64,000 nucleotides of DNA from an uncultured Corynebacterium sp. (GTDB taxonomy: Bacteria; Actinomycetota; Actinomycetes; Mycobacteriales; Mycobacteriaceae), in NCBI RefSeq assembly GCF_946222305.1, contig NZ_CAMIHZ010000001.1:62001-126000 (forward strand), written 5' to 3'. The notes below the pieces were generated by a model. It was not told the origin of the DNA and ran no database searches. It was given only the letters and a program-made list of their open reading frames with translations. Position numbers and translations under genes: made by a program. Below, in pieces: positions 25,113 to 34,076 of this stretch. Numbering within the stretch: the stretch's first letter is position 1; every line of letters begins with the position of its first letter.

Positions 25113-26324
25113 TTAGCTTTCTAGCACAGCGACGCCCGGCAGTTCCTTGCCCTCGAGGAATTCGAGGGAAGCACCGCCACCGGTGGAGATGTGCGAGAAG
25201 CCATCTTCTTCGAGGCCGAGGGTACGCACGGCTGCAGCGGAATCTCCACCGCCGACAACACTGAACGCGCCATCACGCGTAGCAGCAATGATGGCTTCTG
25301 CAACGCCACGTGTTCCTTCAGCGAACGCCGGGAACTCGAACACACCCATGGGGCCGTTCCAGAACACGGTCTTGGACTTGGACAGGATCTCGGCGAAGGC
25401 CTTGACAGACTCCGGTCCGATATCCAGCCCCATCCAGTCGGCAGGGATGGAATCGAGGTCGACGGTCTTGTGCTCTGCGTCCTTATCGAACTTTTCGGCA
25501 GCAACCACATCCTTAGGCAAAACGATCACGTCGCCGAAACGGTTCAGCAGCTCGCGGCAGGTATCGAGCATGTCCTCCTGCAGCAGAGACCCACCGACCT
25601 CGTGTCCCTGAGCCTTGAGGAAGGTGAAGCACATGCCACCGCCGATGATCAGATTGTCGACCTTTGGAGCCAGCGCTTCGATAACTCCCAGCTTGTCCGA
25701 CACCTTGGAGCCACCCAGGACAACGGCGTATGGCTGCGCCGGATTCTCGCTCACCTTCTTCAGCACCTCCAGCTCGGTTTCCACGAGACCGCCGGCGTAG
25801 TGAGGGAGCTTTTTGGCAACGTCGTAGACAGAAGCCTGTGCACGGTGAACGACGCCGAAACCATCGGAGACGAACGCACCGTTATCGGCGGTCAGCGCGG
25901 CCAATTCAGCTGCGAATTCTTCCCGCTCGCTCTCATTCTTGGACGTCTCCCGAGCATCGAAACGTACGTTTTCCAACAGCAAGATATCGCCGTCGTTGAG
26001 TCCGTTGGCGCGCTCGTGCGCGTCCTCACCCGTGACATCTGCAGCCAGCGGCACCCACTGATCCAAACGCTCAGCTAGAGCCTCGGCAACTGGCTCCAAG
26101 GAGAACTCGGGGTTGTGCTCCCCCTTCGGACGACCCAAGTGAGCGGCGACGACGACACGTGCGCCAGCTTCGAGCAGAGCCTTCAACGTGGGAACCGAAG
26201 CATCAATGCGGCCAGGATCGGTGATCTCGCCATCTTTCAGCGGTACGTTAAGGTCCGCACGAACGAGGACATGCCTACCCTCTACACCTTCGTTGATGAG
26301 ATCCTGAACGGTTTTGACTGCCAT
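25113..26324 (-). CDS. pgk: phosphoglycerate kinase
   Basis: Pgk makes ATP from 1,3-bisphosphoglycerate. The 403-residue protein shows RADLNVPLKDG, AHLGRPKGE, the central VVLGGSKVSDKLGV and the nucleotide site GGGDSAAAVRTLG. ATG 26324 has AAGGAGAAG at 4 nt. A branched terminator-like structure separates it from gapA, so its level may be lower than that of gapA. Confidence 0.97.
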   Translation of the reverse strand: MAVKTVQDLINEGVEGRHVLVRADLNVPLKDGEITDPGRIDASVPTLKALLEAGARVVVAAHLGRPKGEHNPEFSLEPVAEALAERLDQWVPLAADVTGEDAHERANGLNDGDILLLENVRFDARETSKNESEREEFAAELAALTADNGAFVSDGFGVVHRAQASVYDVAKKLPHYAGGLVETELEVLKKVSENPAQPYAVVLGGSKVSDKLGVIEALAPKVDNLIIGGGMCFTFLKAQGHEVGGSLLQEDMLDTCRELLNRFGDVIVLPKDVVAAEKFDKDAEHKTVDLDSIPADWMGLDIGPESVKAFAEILSKSKTVFWNGPMGVFEFPAFAEGTRGVAEAIIAATRDGAFSVVGGGDSAAAVRTLGLEEDGFSHISTGGGASLEFLEGKELPGVAVLES

Positions 26325-26418
26325 GTTCTTCTCCTTGAATGCGCTGCGTGATGCGCAGCTTCTATTCGTTCGGTTTCAACTATATTGTGCCCACCCGACA
26401 ACGAATGGCGGGCACATG

Positions 26419-26472
26419 AAAAATGGCACGCCCCCACTCGGGGGAAGCTGCACGAGATGCAGCAAGCGTGCC
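26419..26472 (-). terminator. branched (three-way) terminator/attenuator between gapA and pgk
   Basis: On the minus strand an outer stem GGCACG/CGTGCC (26472-26467 with 26430-26425) encloses two hairpins, GCTGCA/TGCAGC (5-nt loop) and CCCCC/GGGGG (loop GAGT), and is followed by ATTTTT (26424-26419). It begins 40 bp after the gapA stop. The geometry is that of an intrinsic terminator with a side arm. Confidence 0.65.
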
Positions 26473-26511
26473 AAGGATTTTCCTGTGGGATGCGGGGGTA
26501 AAGTCGCCCGA

Positions 26512-27519
26512 TTAGAGGCGGTCACCCACGTACTTGGTCAAGTCGACGAGGCGGCTGGAGTAGCCCCACTCGTTGTCGTACCAAGAGACAACCTTGACCT
26601 GGTTGCCGATGACCTTGGTCAGGTCGGAATCGAAAATCGAGGAGTGGGAATCCCCGACGATATCGGTGGAGACCAGTGGCTCACCATCGGAGTACTTCAA
26701 GATGCCCTTTAGTGGACCCTCAGCTGCCTTTTTCAAAGCAGCGTTTACGGATTCCACGGACACTTCCTTTTCCGCCTCGAAGGTGAGGTCAGTCAGGGAT
26801 CCAGTGATCACAGGAACGCGTACAGCATAGCCATCCAGCTTGCCCTTCAGATCTGGCAGTACCAAGGAGACAGCCTTGGCAGCTCCGGTGGAAGTAGGAA
26901 CCAAGTTCACCGCGGCTGCACGTGCGCGACGCAGATCCTTGTGAGGTGCATCGTGCAGACGCTGGTCACCGGTGTAGGCGTGAACAGTCGTCATCAGGCC
27001 ACGAACGATACCGAACTCGTCGGAAAGCACCTTGGCCAGCGGAGCTAAGCAGTTGGTGGTGCAAGATGCGTTGGAGATGACATCGTGCTTCTCGGCGTCG
27101 TAATCCTCGTGGTTAACACCGACCACAAACGTTGCGTCCTCGTTCTTGCCAGGCGCGGAAATGATGACCTTCTTGGCACCAGCATCGATGTGTGCGCGGG
27201 CATCGTTGGCGTCGGTAAAAAAGCCGGTGGACTCGATAACGATATCGGCACCCAGCTCACCCCACTTAAGGTTCTTGGGCTCCTTCTCGGAAGTCACGGT
27301 GATGCGCTTGCCGTCGACGGTGATGGAATCATCGTCGTAGGTCACGTCAGCATTGAGTACACCCATAACGGAGTCGTGCTTGAGAAGGGTGGACAGGGTC
27401 TTGTTATCAGTCAGATCGTTAACACCGACGATCTCGATGTCGGCGCCTTGCTCACGAACAGCGCGGAAGAAGTTACGACCGATGCGGCCGAACCCGTTGA
27501 TGCCTACTCGAATGGTCAC
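26512..27519 (-). CDS. gapA: glyceraldehyde-3-phosphate dehydrogenase, GapA type
   Basis: The 335-residue enzyme starts with the NAD motif GINGFGRIGRNFFRA and has the active-site SNASCTTNCLAPLAK with its catalytic cysteine, then TGAAKAVSLVLPDLKGKLDG. It is the NAD-type glycolytic form. GTG 27519 is preceded by TAGGAG at 6 nt. It heads the gapA-pgk-tpiA unit after a 210-bp leader region. Confidence 0.97.
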   Translation of the reverse strand: MTIRVGINGFGRIGRNFFRAVREQGADIEIVGVNDLTDNKTLSTLLKHDSVMGVLNADVTYDDDSITVDGKRITVTSEKEPKNLKWGELGADIVIESTGFFTDANDARAHIDAGAKKVIISAPGKNEDATFVVGVNHEDYDAEKHDVISNASCTTNCLAPLAKVLSDEFGIVRGLMTTVHAYTGDQRLHDAPHKDLRRARAAAVNLVPTSTGAAKAVSLVLPDLKGKLDGYAVRVPVITGSLTDLTFEAEKEVSVESVNAALKKAAEGPLKGILKYSDGEPLVSTDIVGDSHSSIFDSDLTKVIGNQVKVVSWYDNEWGYSSRLVDLTKYVGDRL

Positions 27520-27729
27520 AGTTGGACTCCTAAATCAGTAGCTGGTTGTGCAGTAAGTGCTTGCCTTTTTTATGCTACCGAGGCCATAGGGATCGCGCAG
27601 GCAGAAGCGAAAAAGCTCACATTTCATAACTAAATGCTGCGCCCAAGGCGTGCTCAAAATCCCCGGAATTCACGTCGAGCCAAATGGGTTGTTCCAAGGG
27701 GCTCGGCGCTGCCCTCACGCCTTGCCGGG
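27520..27729 (-). promoter_or_regulatory. gapA upstream region with inverted repeats
   Basis: The 210-bp gap between whiA and gapA holds nested inverted repeats near the whiA end (AAGGCGTG/CACGCCTT at about 27646-27653 and 27716-27723, with CGAGCC/GGCTCG inside) and a -10-like TAGCAT at 27577-27572. No strong -35 is seen. No gene is visible. Confidence 0.35.
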
Positions 27730-28716
27730 TTAATCCACGTCGTTGAAGAGGTCGTCGGTCACTGCCGAATTGGTGTCGGCGATACCCAACTCTTCTGCAC
27801 GCTTATCCGCCATCGACAACAGCCGACGAATGCGGCCGGCCACTGCATCCTTAGTCATCGGCGGATCCGCCAATTGGCCTAGCTCTTCCAATGACGCCTG
27901 GCGGTGCTCAACACGGAGCTGACCTGCTTGAGCGAGGTGCTGGGGAACGTCCTCCCCGAGAATTTCCAAGGCTCGCTCTACCCTGGCAGCAGCGGCGACT
28001 GCCGCGCGCGCAGAACGACGCAAATTCGCGTCGTCGAAATTCGCTAAGCGATCAGATTTCGCCCGCACCTCGCGGCGTTGACGCTGTTCCTGCCAGGCCA
28101 CCTTTGAAGCGGTCGCTCCCATTAAGGTCAGCAAATTATTGATGGACTCGGCGTCCTTCACGATGACGCGATGCGCACCCCTCGCCTCTTTAGTCTTGGC
28201 CACCACGTCGATGCGACGCGCCGCACCGACCAGCGCGAGAGCCGCTTCATTGCTGGGGGTGGAAACCTCCAATGCAGAGGAGCGACCGGGTTCTGTCAGC
28301 GCACCCTGCGCGAGAAACGCTCCGCGCCATGCTGCTACACACTGCTCACGGGTGCCGCCGATAATGAACCGAGGAAGACCCCGTACGGGGCGGCCTGCCC
28401 GGTCGATGATCTCAGTGCGTCGAGCGAGCTCCAGTCCCCCTTCAACCCACTTCACAACATGGCGTGCGGCTCTGCGGCTGCTACCGGCCCCAATAACCTG
28501 CAGTTGCGCCTTGAGATCGAAAAGCTGCTCAACCGTCTGCATCAAGCGGTGAGCTGTAGTCGACGAATCGAGCTCTGCCTCAACGACCAAAGTGCCTGCC
28601 ACGAGGTGCAAAGCTCCACTGTAACGCAGCAAACTGGCAACCTCGGCCGTCATTTCGTCACTGGCGACGAGCTTCACCCTGTTCAGCTCCGTTTTGACGT
28701 CGGTGGTGAGAGACAC
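27730..28716 (-). CDS. whiA: WhiA sporulation/cell-division-type DNA-binding protein
   Basis: The 328-residue protein has the WhiA layout: an N-terminal LAGLIDADG-like (homing-endonuclease-derived, catalytically degenerate) region with WRGAFLAQGALTEP and NLLTLMGATAS, and a C-terminal helix-turn-helix domain (about 245-325: LGQLADPPMTKDAVAGRIRRLL). WhiA is a regulator of cell division genes in actinobacteria. It follows yvcK by 51 bp, the conserved rapZ-yvcK-whiA order. Confidence 0.95.
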   Translation of the reverse strand: MSLTTDVKTELNRVKLVASDEMTAEVASLLRYSGALHLVAGTLVVEAELDSSTTAHRLMQTVEQLFDLKAQLQVIGAGSSRRAARHVVKWVEGGLELARRTEIIDRAGRPVRGLPRFIIGGTREQCVAAWRGAFLAQGALTEPGRSSALEVSTPSNEAALALVGAARRIDVVAKTKEARGAHRVIVKDAESINNLLTLMGATASKVAWQEQRQRREVRAKSDRLANFDDANLRRSARAAVAAAARVERALEILGEDVPQHLAQAGQLRVEHRQASLEELGQLADPPMTKDAVAGRIRRLLSMADKRAEELGIADTNSAVTDDLFNDVD

Positions 28717-28767
28717 GGTGGGCCCACATCCTTTCTATCCGGAAATCCGTTGGAGATTTCCCAGCGC

Positions 28768-29766
28768 TTAGCGCGCGAACTCTGCAAGTACGTTAGCCAA
28801 CTTCGAGTGATCGTGTCGATCCGTGAAACGTCCCCGCCCGTCATCCTCGCGTACATCGCGGTATACCACGGTAGCTCCCATCGCGAGAGCGGCACGTTCA
28901 ATGTGTTGGCGAGCGGCGTCCCCAGTGACGGTGGTTTCATCGATAAGTAAGTAATCGACGTTCAAATCAGCGCTGTGCTGCCGCATCATGTGGATGTGGT
29001 GTTCCATAGACATGCCGCTAGTTTCACCGGGTTCCGGCACCAGATTGAGGATGAGCACCTTGGGCGCAGAAGTTTCCTTCAGCGCGTCCGTAATACCGGG
29101 CACCAGAACATGGGGAATGACGCTGGAAAACCATGATCCGGGCCCCATCGTGACCAGATCTGCATCCCGAATTGCCTCCACGGCTGCGGGGCTAGCAGGC
29201 GGTTGTTTCGGGTACAACTTCACTCGCCGGACCTGCCCCAAGGTAGTCGCCACAGCAACCTGTCCACGGACGGAATTCACCTCGCGTGGATCTTCACCCA
29301 ATCCGATGACTTCAGCTTCTAGGTCCAAAGGCTCGGGACTCATCGGAATAACTCGGCCCCGCACTCTAAAAATACGCGCGAGTTCATCAAGAGCCTGCTG
29401 CTCATCGCCGATGACCTGCGCCAACCCCGTGATGAGAAAATTGCCGATGGCGTGGCCGTTCAAGCTACCTTTGCCCCCAAAGCGGTGCTGTAAAGCCTGC
29501 TCCCACAACACGCCTTTGTCAGTGTTGTCCATTAGTGCAGCGAGTGCCATCCGTAGATCGCCAGGCGGGAGGCAATTAAACTCTCGGCGCATACGGCCGG
29601 ACGAACCGCCGTCGTCTGCAACGGTCACGATGGCAGAGACATAGGATGCCTGTTCGCGAGCGGCGCGCAACGTATTGAAAAGGCCATGGCCCCCACCCAA
29701 GCACGCAATTTTGTTGAATGCTGGGTGGAAAGCACTATTCGTTGTGGTGGTCATAGGATTACTCAT
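28768..29766 (-). CDS. yvcK: YvcK/CofD-like gluconeogenesis factor
   Basis: The 332-residue protein is in the YvcK (UPF0052) family, with a UDP-sugar/nucleotide-binding head GGGHGLFNTLRAA and the conserved VTVADDGGSSGRMR. In other bacteria YvcK binds UDP-GlcNAc and affects carbon flux and cell shape. ATG 29766 (MSNPMTTTT) or ATG 29754 may be the start; neither has a clear ribosome site. The frame opens at a TTG at 29790, which is less likely. Confidence 0.92.
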   Translation of the reverse strand: MSNPMTTTTNSAFHPAFNKIACLGGGHGLFNTLRAAREQASYVSAIVTVADDGGSSGRMRREFNCLPPGDLRMALAALMDNTDKGVLWEQALQHRFGGKGSLNGHAIGNFLITGLAQVIGDEQQALDELARIFRVRGRVIPMSPEPLDLEAEVIGLGEDPREVNSVRGQVAVATTLGQVRRVKLYPKQPPASPAAVEAIRDADLVTMGPGSWFSSVIPHVLVPGITDALKETSAPKVLILNLVPEPGETSGMSMEHHIHMMRQHSADLNVDYLLIDETTVTGDAARQHIERAALAMGATVVYRDVREDDGRGRFTDRHDHSKLANVLAEFAR

Positions 29767-29819
29767 GTTAGTGGATAAAATGCATAGCAAGCGTTAAGCT
29801 TGCTCTTGAGGGGGCTACC

Positions 29820-30719
29820 TTAATTCCGAATATCTCGATGGCTCGCGCGCACGTCTAAACCATCGCGTCGCAGCCTCTCAACCAACTCCTCGACAACCGC
29901 GACGCTGCGGTGATGCCCACCGGTACAGCCCACTGCTACAGAGACGAATGCCTTGCCTTCCTGCCGATATCCCTCGACCATGGCCCGCAACATGTTCTCT
30001 GCTGAATTCACGAAATCTTGTGCACTTTTGCCATTGAGCACGAAGTCGTGAACAGGCTTATCAGTCCCCCGGTATTCGCGAAGTTCCGGCTGCCAATAAG
30101 GGTTGGGCAAAAACCGAGTGTCCAACATGACATCCACGTCCTTAGGCTGGCCGTGTTTGAACCCAAATGATTGAATATTGACCCGAACTCGATTGCCTTC
30201 CGCTCCATCGAAATAGTGCTCCAGATCCCGGCGTAGGTCGTGCACACTGCGATTGGAAGTGTCCAGGATGATATCGGCGCGCTGCTTGATATCAGCCAGC
30301 ATCGCGCGCTCCTTGTCGATACCCGACTGCAGCGTGTCATGGCCCTGGAGGGGGTGCGTGCGCCGAACCGTGTCATAGCGGGTGATGAGGGCGCTGTCGG
30401 TGGCGTCAAGATAAAGAAGAATCGGCCTGCGACCCCGAGTGGCCAAGGTATCCAGCACTTCCGTCAAGCTGCCGGCGAAGGCCCGTGAACGAACGTCGGT
30501 GACCACCGCCAGCTTTTCGATAGGCGAAGAGTTATCAAAAGACATCTCCACCATGCGCAAAATCAGCTCGGGCGGCAGATTCTCGGCCACATACCAGCCA
30601 AGTTCCTCCAAAGCAGCCGCAGTAGCGCGGCGACCAGCCCCTGACATGCCAGTAATAAGAACCAGCGACGGATCCTGCATAGCCGCGGAATGTGAGCTCT
30701 GCGGTGGCGTTGCGTTCAT
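29820..30719 (-). CDS. rapZ: RapZ-like RNase adapter / nucleotide-binding protein (YvcJ family)
   Basis: The 299-residue protein has an N-terminal P-loop-like GMSGAGRRAT, with Arg where the usual Walker A lysine stands, and the C-terminal block VGCTGGHHRSVAVVEELVERLR followed by SHRDI. In E. coli RapZ guides RNase E to a small RNA; in Gram-positives the role is less clear. It precedes yvcK and whiA, as in most actinobacteria. Confidence 0.93.
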   Translation of the reverse strand: MNATPPQSSHSAAMQDPSLVLITGMSGAGRRATAAALEELGWYVAENLPPELILRMVEMSFDNSSPIEKLAVVTDVRSRAFAGSLTEVLDTLATRGRRPILLYLDATDSALITRYDTVRRTHPLQGHDTLQSGIDKERAMLADIKQRADIILDTSNRSVHDLRRDLEHYFDGAEGNRVRVNIQSFGFKHGQPKDVDVMLDTRFLPNPYWQPELREYRGTDKPVHDFVLNGKSAQDFVNSAENMLRAMVEGYRQEGKAFVSVAVGCTGGHHRSVAVVEELVERLRRDGLDVRASHRDIRN

Positions 30720-30758
30720 AACTTTTTACTCTACTACTCCGCGACCATGAGGAAAGAG

Positions 30759-32819
30759 CTATTTCTTTAACGCGTCGTGGATCGCGGTCGCCAGCTGTGG
30801 CCCGAACCCTGGCAGTTCGGCGATCTCTTCGACTGTAGCGGCCTTAACCTTGGCTACCGAACCGAACGCTTTCACCAGTTGCGCACGGCGTTTCGGCCCC
30901 AGCCCCGGAATGTCATCGAGGACTGATCGGCGCATCCGGGCACTACGTTGCTGGCGGTGGAATGTGATTGCGAACCGGTGTGCCTCATCACGTAGGTATT
31001 GAATGAGGTAAAGGGCATCCGACCCGCGCGGAATGATCACTGGGTAATCGTCACCAGGCACCCACAGCTCTTCGAGCCGCTTGGCGATGCCCACCACCGT
31101 CACATCGGCGATCCCCAGCTCATCGAGAACCTCCTGGGCGGCGTTGACTTGTGGTTGGCCGCCATCGACCACGAAAAGTTGGGGTGGGTAGGCGAATTTT
31201 TTCTTCGACGCCGCGCCCTCCGCCGTCGCAGGTTCCAGTTGATCTTCGCCCTCCAACAGCTCGCCACCATCATCCCCCATTGGCATCGCGGTCTTGTCTT
31301 CGAGGTGGCGACGGAACCGACGGCGCACGACTTCGGCGATGGAACCGACATCATCAGAACGACCGTCGCCGGCAGCTTCCTTGATCTTGTAGCGGCGATA
31401 ATCGGATTTTTTCGGAATACCGTCTTCAAACACCACGAGGCTGGCAACGACATCCGTACCCTGGATGTGCGAAATATCCACACACTCGATGCGCAGCGGA
31501 CTGGTGTCCATGAATAGGGCCTCCTGCAGCTCCTGCAGTGCCGCAGAACGGGTGGTGAGATCTCCGGAGCGTTTGAGTTTGTGCTGGTTAAGCGCCTGGC
31601 TCGCGTTCTGATTCGCGGTTTCCAGAAGCTGCTTCTTATCACCGCGCTGCGGCACGCGAATGGTCACGCTGGAGCCGCGCAATTCGCCAAGCCACGTGGT
31701 GAGTTCATCGATGTCCTCCGGCAGCGTGTGCACGAGAATTTCCTTGGGCACGGGGGTTACTTGCACATCGCCTACGAGGCCACCGAGCTCTGTGACCGCT
31801 GCCGGGTTGATGGCTTTAGCCAGCTCTATGTCGACATCGGAAGCGGCGGAACCCCCCACAGCGGTTTCTGTGGCTCGGGCCAATTCTGCTTCTTCGCCGT
31901 AGAACTGCGTTATGAACTCCCGCAAGAGAGAGGCTTCTGTGTTGTCACCACGTTCCACTACCCAGCCGCGCTGACCGTGAATGCGTCCGCCACGGACGTG
32001 GAAAATCTGGACCGCGGATTCCAACTCATCGGAGACGAACGTGATCAGGTCGGCGTCGGTGGTATCGGAGAACACCACCGCTTGGCGTTCGACTACTTTG
32101 TTCATCGCTTGTAACTGGTCCCGCAAAGAAGCGGCGCGTTCGAAGTCTAGGTTTTCGCTTGCTGCTTCCATTTCTTGGCGCACACGACGCATAACTCGGT
32201 CGGTGTTGCCGGCGAGGAAGCTGGAGAATTGGTCGACGAGTTCGCGGTGCGCTCCGGGGGTGATATTGCCGACGCAGGGAGCGCTACAGCGGTCGATATA
32301 TCCCAGCAAACAGGGACGATCAAGGGCCGCGTGCCGTTTATAAACCCCAGTGGTGCACGTACGAATGGGGAAAACCCGGGTGAGGGATTCCAGCGTCTCG
32401 CGGATCGCCCACGCCTTCGGGTACGGCCCGAAATAGCGCACTCCCTTGCGCCGGGGTCCGCGGTAGAGGAATGCGCGCGGGATCTCTTCCTTGATGCTGA
32501 TGGCAAGCATGGGATAGGTCTTATCGTCCCGGTACATCACGTTGAAGCGCGGATTGAAGCGCTTGATCCACGTGTACTCCAGGTTCAGAGCCTCAAGTTC
32601 GCTGCTCACCACCGTCCACTGCACGCGGTTGGCGGTTTGCACCATCGCGCGGGTACGGGGATGCAGCTGGGATAAATCCTGGAAATAATTGGACAACCGG
32701 GAACGCAAGCTTTTGGCCTTGCCCACGTAGATAACGCGGTCGTTGACGTCCCTAAATGTGTAAACACCCGGCTTATCCGGGATGGTTCCAGGGGCCGGGC
32801 GGTACGATACCGAACTCAA
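30759..32819 (-). CDS. uvrC: UvrC excinuclease subunit
   Basis: UvrC makes both incisions in nucleotide excision repair. The 686-residue protein has the GIY-YIG nuclease at the start (KPGVYTFRDVNDRVIYVGKAKSLRSRL written here as separate blocks GVYTFRD and IYVGKAK), a UVR motif (LDFERAASLRDQL), an RNase H-like second nuclease region (IECVDISHIQGTD) and C-terminal helix-hairpin-helix repeats (GLGPKRRAQLV, GFGPQLATAI). It starts 3 bp after the PH-domain gene, so the two may be co-transcribed. Confidence 0.96.
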   Translation of the reverse strand: MSSVSYRPAPGTIPDKPGVYTFRDVNDRVIYVGKAKSLRSRLSNYFQDLSQLHPRTRAMVQTANRVQWTVVSSELEALNLEYTWIKRFNPRFNVMYRDDKTYPMLAISIKEEIPRAFLYRGPRRKGVRYFGPYPKAWAIRETLESLTRVFPIRTCTTGVYKRHAALDRPCLLGYIDRCSAPCVGNITPGAHRELVDQFSSFLAGNTDRVMRRVRQEMEAASENLDFERAASLRDQLQAMNKVVERQAVVFSDTTDADLITFVSDELESAVQIFHVRGGRIHGQRGWVVERGDNTEASLLREFITQFYGEEAELARATETAVGGSAASDVDIELAKAINPAAVTELGGLVGDVQVTPVPKEILVHTLPEDIDELTTWLGELRGSSVTIRVPQRGDKKQLLETANQNASQALNQHKLKRSGDLTTRSAALQELQEALFMDTSPLRIECVDISHIQGTDVVASLVVFEDGIPKKSDYRRYKIKEAAGDGRSDDVGSIAEVVRRRFRRHLEDKTAMPMGDDGGELLEGEDQLEPATAEGAASKKKFAYPPQLFVVDGGQPQVNAAQEVLDELGIADVTVVGIAKRLEELWVPGDDYPVIIPRGSDALYLIQYLRDEAHRFAITFHRQQRSARMRRSVLDDIPGLGPKRRAQLVKAFGSVAKVKAATVEEIAELPGFGPQLATAIHDALKK

Positions 32820-32822
32820 ATG

Positions 32823-33326
32823 CTAGTCCTCGTCAGGCATGTATTTGTCTTCGCGCTGACGGAATTCCTCAACGCGGTGGGCAATCAGATTCTTGTCGTA
32901 TACGTTCAGCGCCATCATGGGCACGAATTCAAAATCAGGAAGTTCCAAGCGAGCCCACTTGGAAGACGCGGGAAAGGATAGACCGTAGATGATTTCCCAT
33001 GGGTAGAACTGTGCGTTGACGATATTGCGTACTTCCACACCGGAGCTGTTGACCCGAACCCGAGGGCGTAGCAACCCGAGCGCGGGAACGCAGAAAATCA
33101 GGCCGATGCCCACGAATCCCAGCTGATCGGCAAGCGTTACCGCAACACCAGTGTTGCCCACGGCCACGATGAAAGCCATGAAGATGTGGACCGCTAACAC
33201 TACAGCCACGAGAATCCACGCGAGTCGCTTGAGGAAGGGAGATCTAAAATCCAGTTCCCAGTGGTCGAAATCGCCCGAGGTGTCCACGGCGCCGTGGTTT
33301 GTCGGAAGGGCGGCAGAAGTATCCAT
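32823..33326 (-). CDS. PH-domain membrane protein of unknown function
   Basis: The 167-residue product has two hydrophobic segments (about 34-58 and 67-86 from this start) followed by a bacterial PH-like beta domain (RVRVNSSGVEVRNIV...YPWEIIYGLSFP). Such proteins are common between ribH and uvrC in corynebacteria. ATG 33326 has AGAGGAA at 5 nt. A GTG at 33371, 7 nt after a TAGGGT hexamer, would add 15 residues and could be a leaderless start. Its role is not known. Confidence 0.8.
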   Translation of the reverse strand: MDTSAALPTNHGAVDTSGDFDHWELDFRSPFLKRLAWILVAVVLAVHIFMAFIVAVGNTGVAVTLADQLGFVGIGLIFCVPALGLLRPRVRVNSSGVEVRNIVNAQFYPWEIIYGLSFPASSKWARLELPDFEFVPMMALNVYDKNLIAHRVEEFRQREDKYMPDED

Positions 33327-33378
33327 TGTGTTCCTCTGAGCTACTCGCTGTCCTGACTTCGCCTTATTCACGGCCTTT

Positions 33379-33384
33379 ACCCTA
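33379..33384 (-). promoter_or_regulatory. candidate -10 hexamer TAGGGT for the PH-domain gene
   Basis: TAGGGT ends 7 nt before an in-frame GTG (33371), the same spacing seen at other candidate leaderless starts in this window. It could instead give a 45-nt leader for ATG 33326. Confidence 0.35.
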
Positions 33385-33526
33385 CCCCTCTACTCCGCCG
33401 GAGCCTAAACAGCCTGAAGGTTCGGCGCAGGTCGCTAGGTTGCTGCCCCGGCTTGCTCATGCTTGAGTTGGTTTGGCGTAGTGCGTCCCAGAGCGCCCAG
33501 CCGGACCCTAGCGTGCCCCGCAATGA

Positions 33527-34006
33527 CTAGTGCTCCCCGATTTCGCGGATAACGAGGGCGGTGTGGATGGCCGCGGTCGCCGCATCGGCGCCCTTGTCTT
33601 CCTTCGCTCCCTGTCCACCTGCGCGGTCTAGTGCCTGCTGATGGTTGGATACCGTCAACACGCCATTGCCGACCGGGGTGCGCTGGTCCAAGGCAATACG
33701 AGAAAGACCATAGGTCACTGCATCGCACACCAGACGGTAGTGGTCAGTTTCGCCTTCGATAACGCAACCGTTGGCCACCACCACGTCAAAACTTTCGCAC
33801 GCCTCAGCCACGGCGACGGGCAATTCCAGTGCCCCAGCTACTCGCCAATCGACCACTTGCGCACCGGCCTCTTTGGCGACCTCGATGGATCGCGCATGCA
33901 GTTGATCAGTGATATCTGCATTCCACAGCGCGGAGATCACGGCTACACGCATACCTTCTGCGTCACCGGGTTGCAGTTTTAGTTGTGCGACGCCATGTTG
34001 TGCCAT
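33527..34006 (-). CDS. ribH: 6,7-dimethyl-8-ribityllumazine synthase
   Basis: RibH joins the ribitylaminouracil and dihydroxybutanone phosphate to lumazine, the precursor of riboflavin. The 159-residue protein has VISALWNADI, VVANGCVIEGETDHYRLV (with the catalytic-region histidine-like segment HYR) and GNGVLTVSNHQQALDR. ATG 34006 with GGAAAGG upstream is preferred to the longer frame from 34036. It is the last gene of the rib cluster. Confidence 0.95.
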   Translation of the reverse strand: MAQHGVAQLKLQPGDAEGMRVAVISALWNADITDQLHARSIEVAKEAGAQVVDWRVAGALELPVAVAEACESFDVVVANGCVIEGETDHYRLVCDAVTYGLSRIALDQRTPVGNGVLTVSNHQQALDRAGGQGAKEDKGADAATAAIHTALVIREIGEH

Positions 34007-34076
34007 GGTGAGACCTTTCCTTAGTGCTTTCGCCAAGCATTGCTGTACAGGGTGCGGGAGTTCAGTGACCGTAAGT

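Noticed and set aside
25191..26078. Open frame of 295 codons on the plus strand
   Set aside because: It is antisense to pgk and has no start context or family; a shadow frame.
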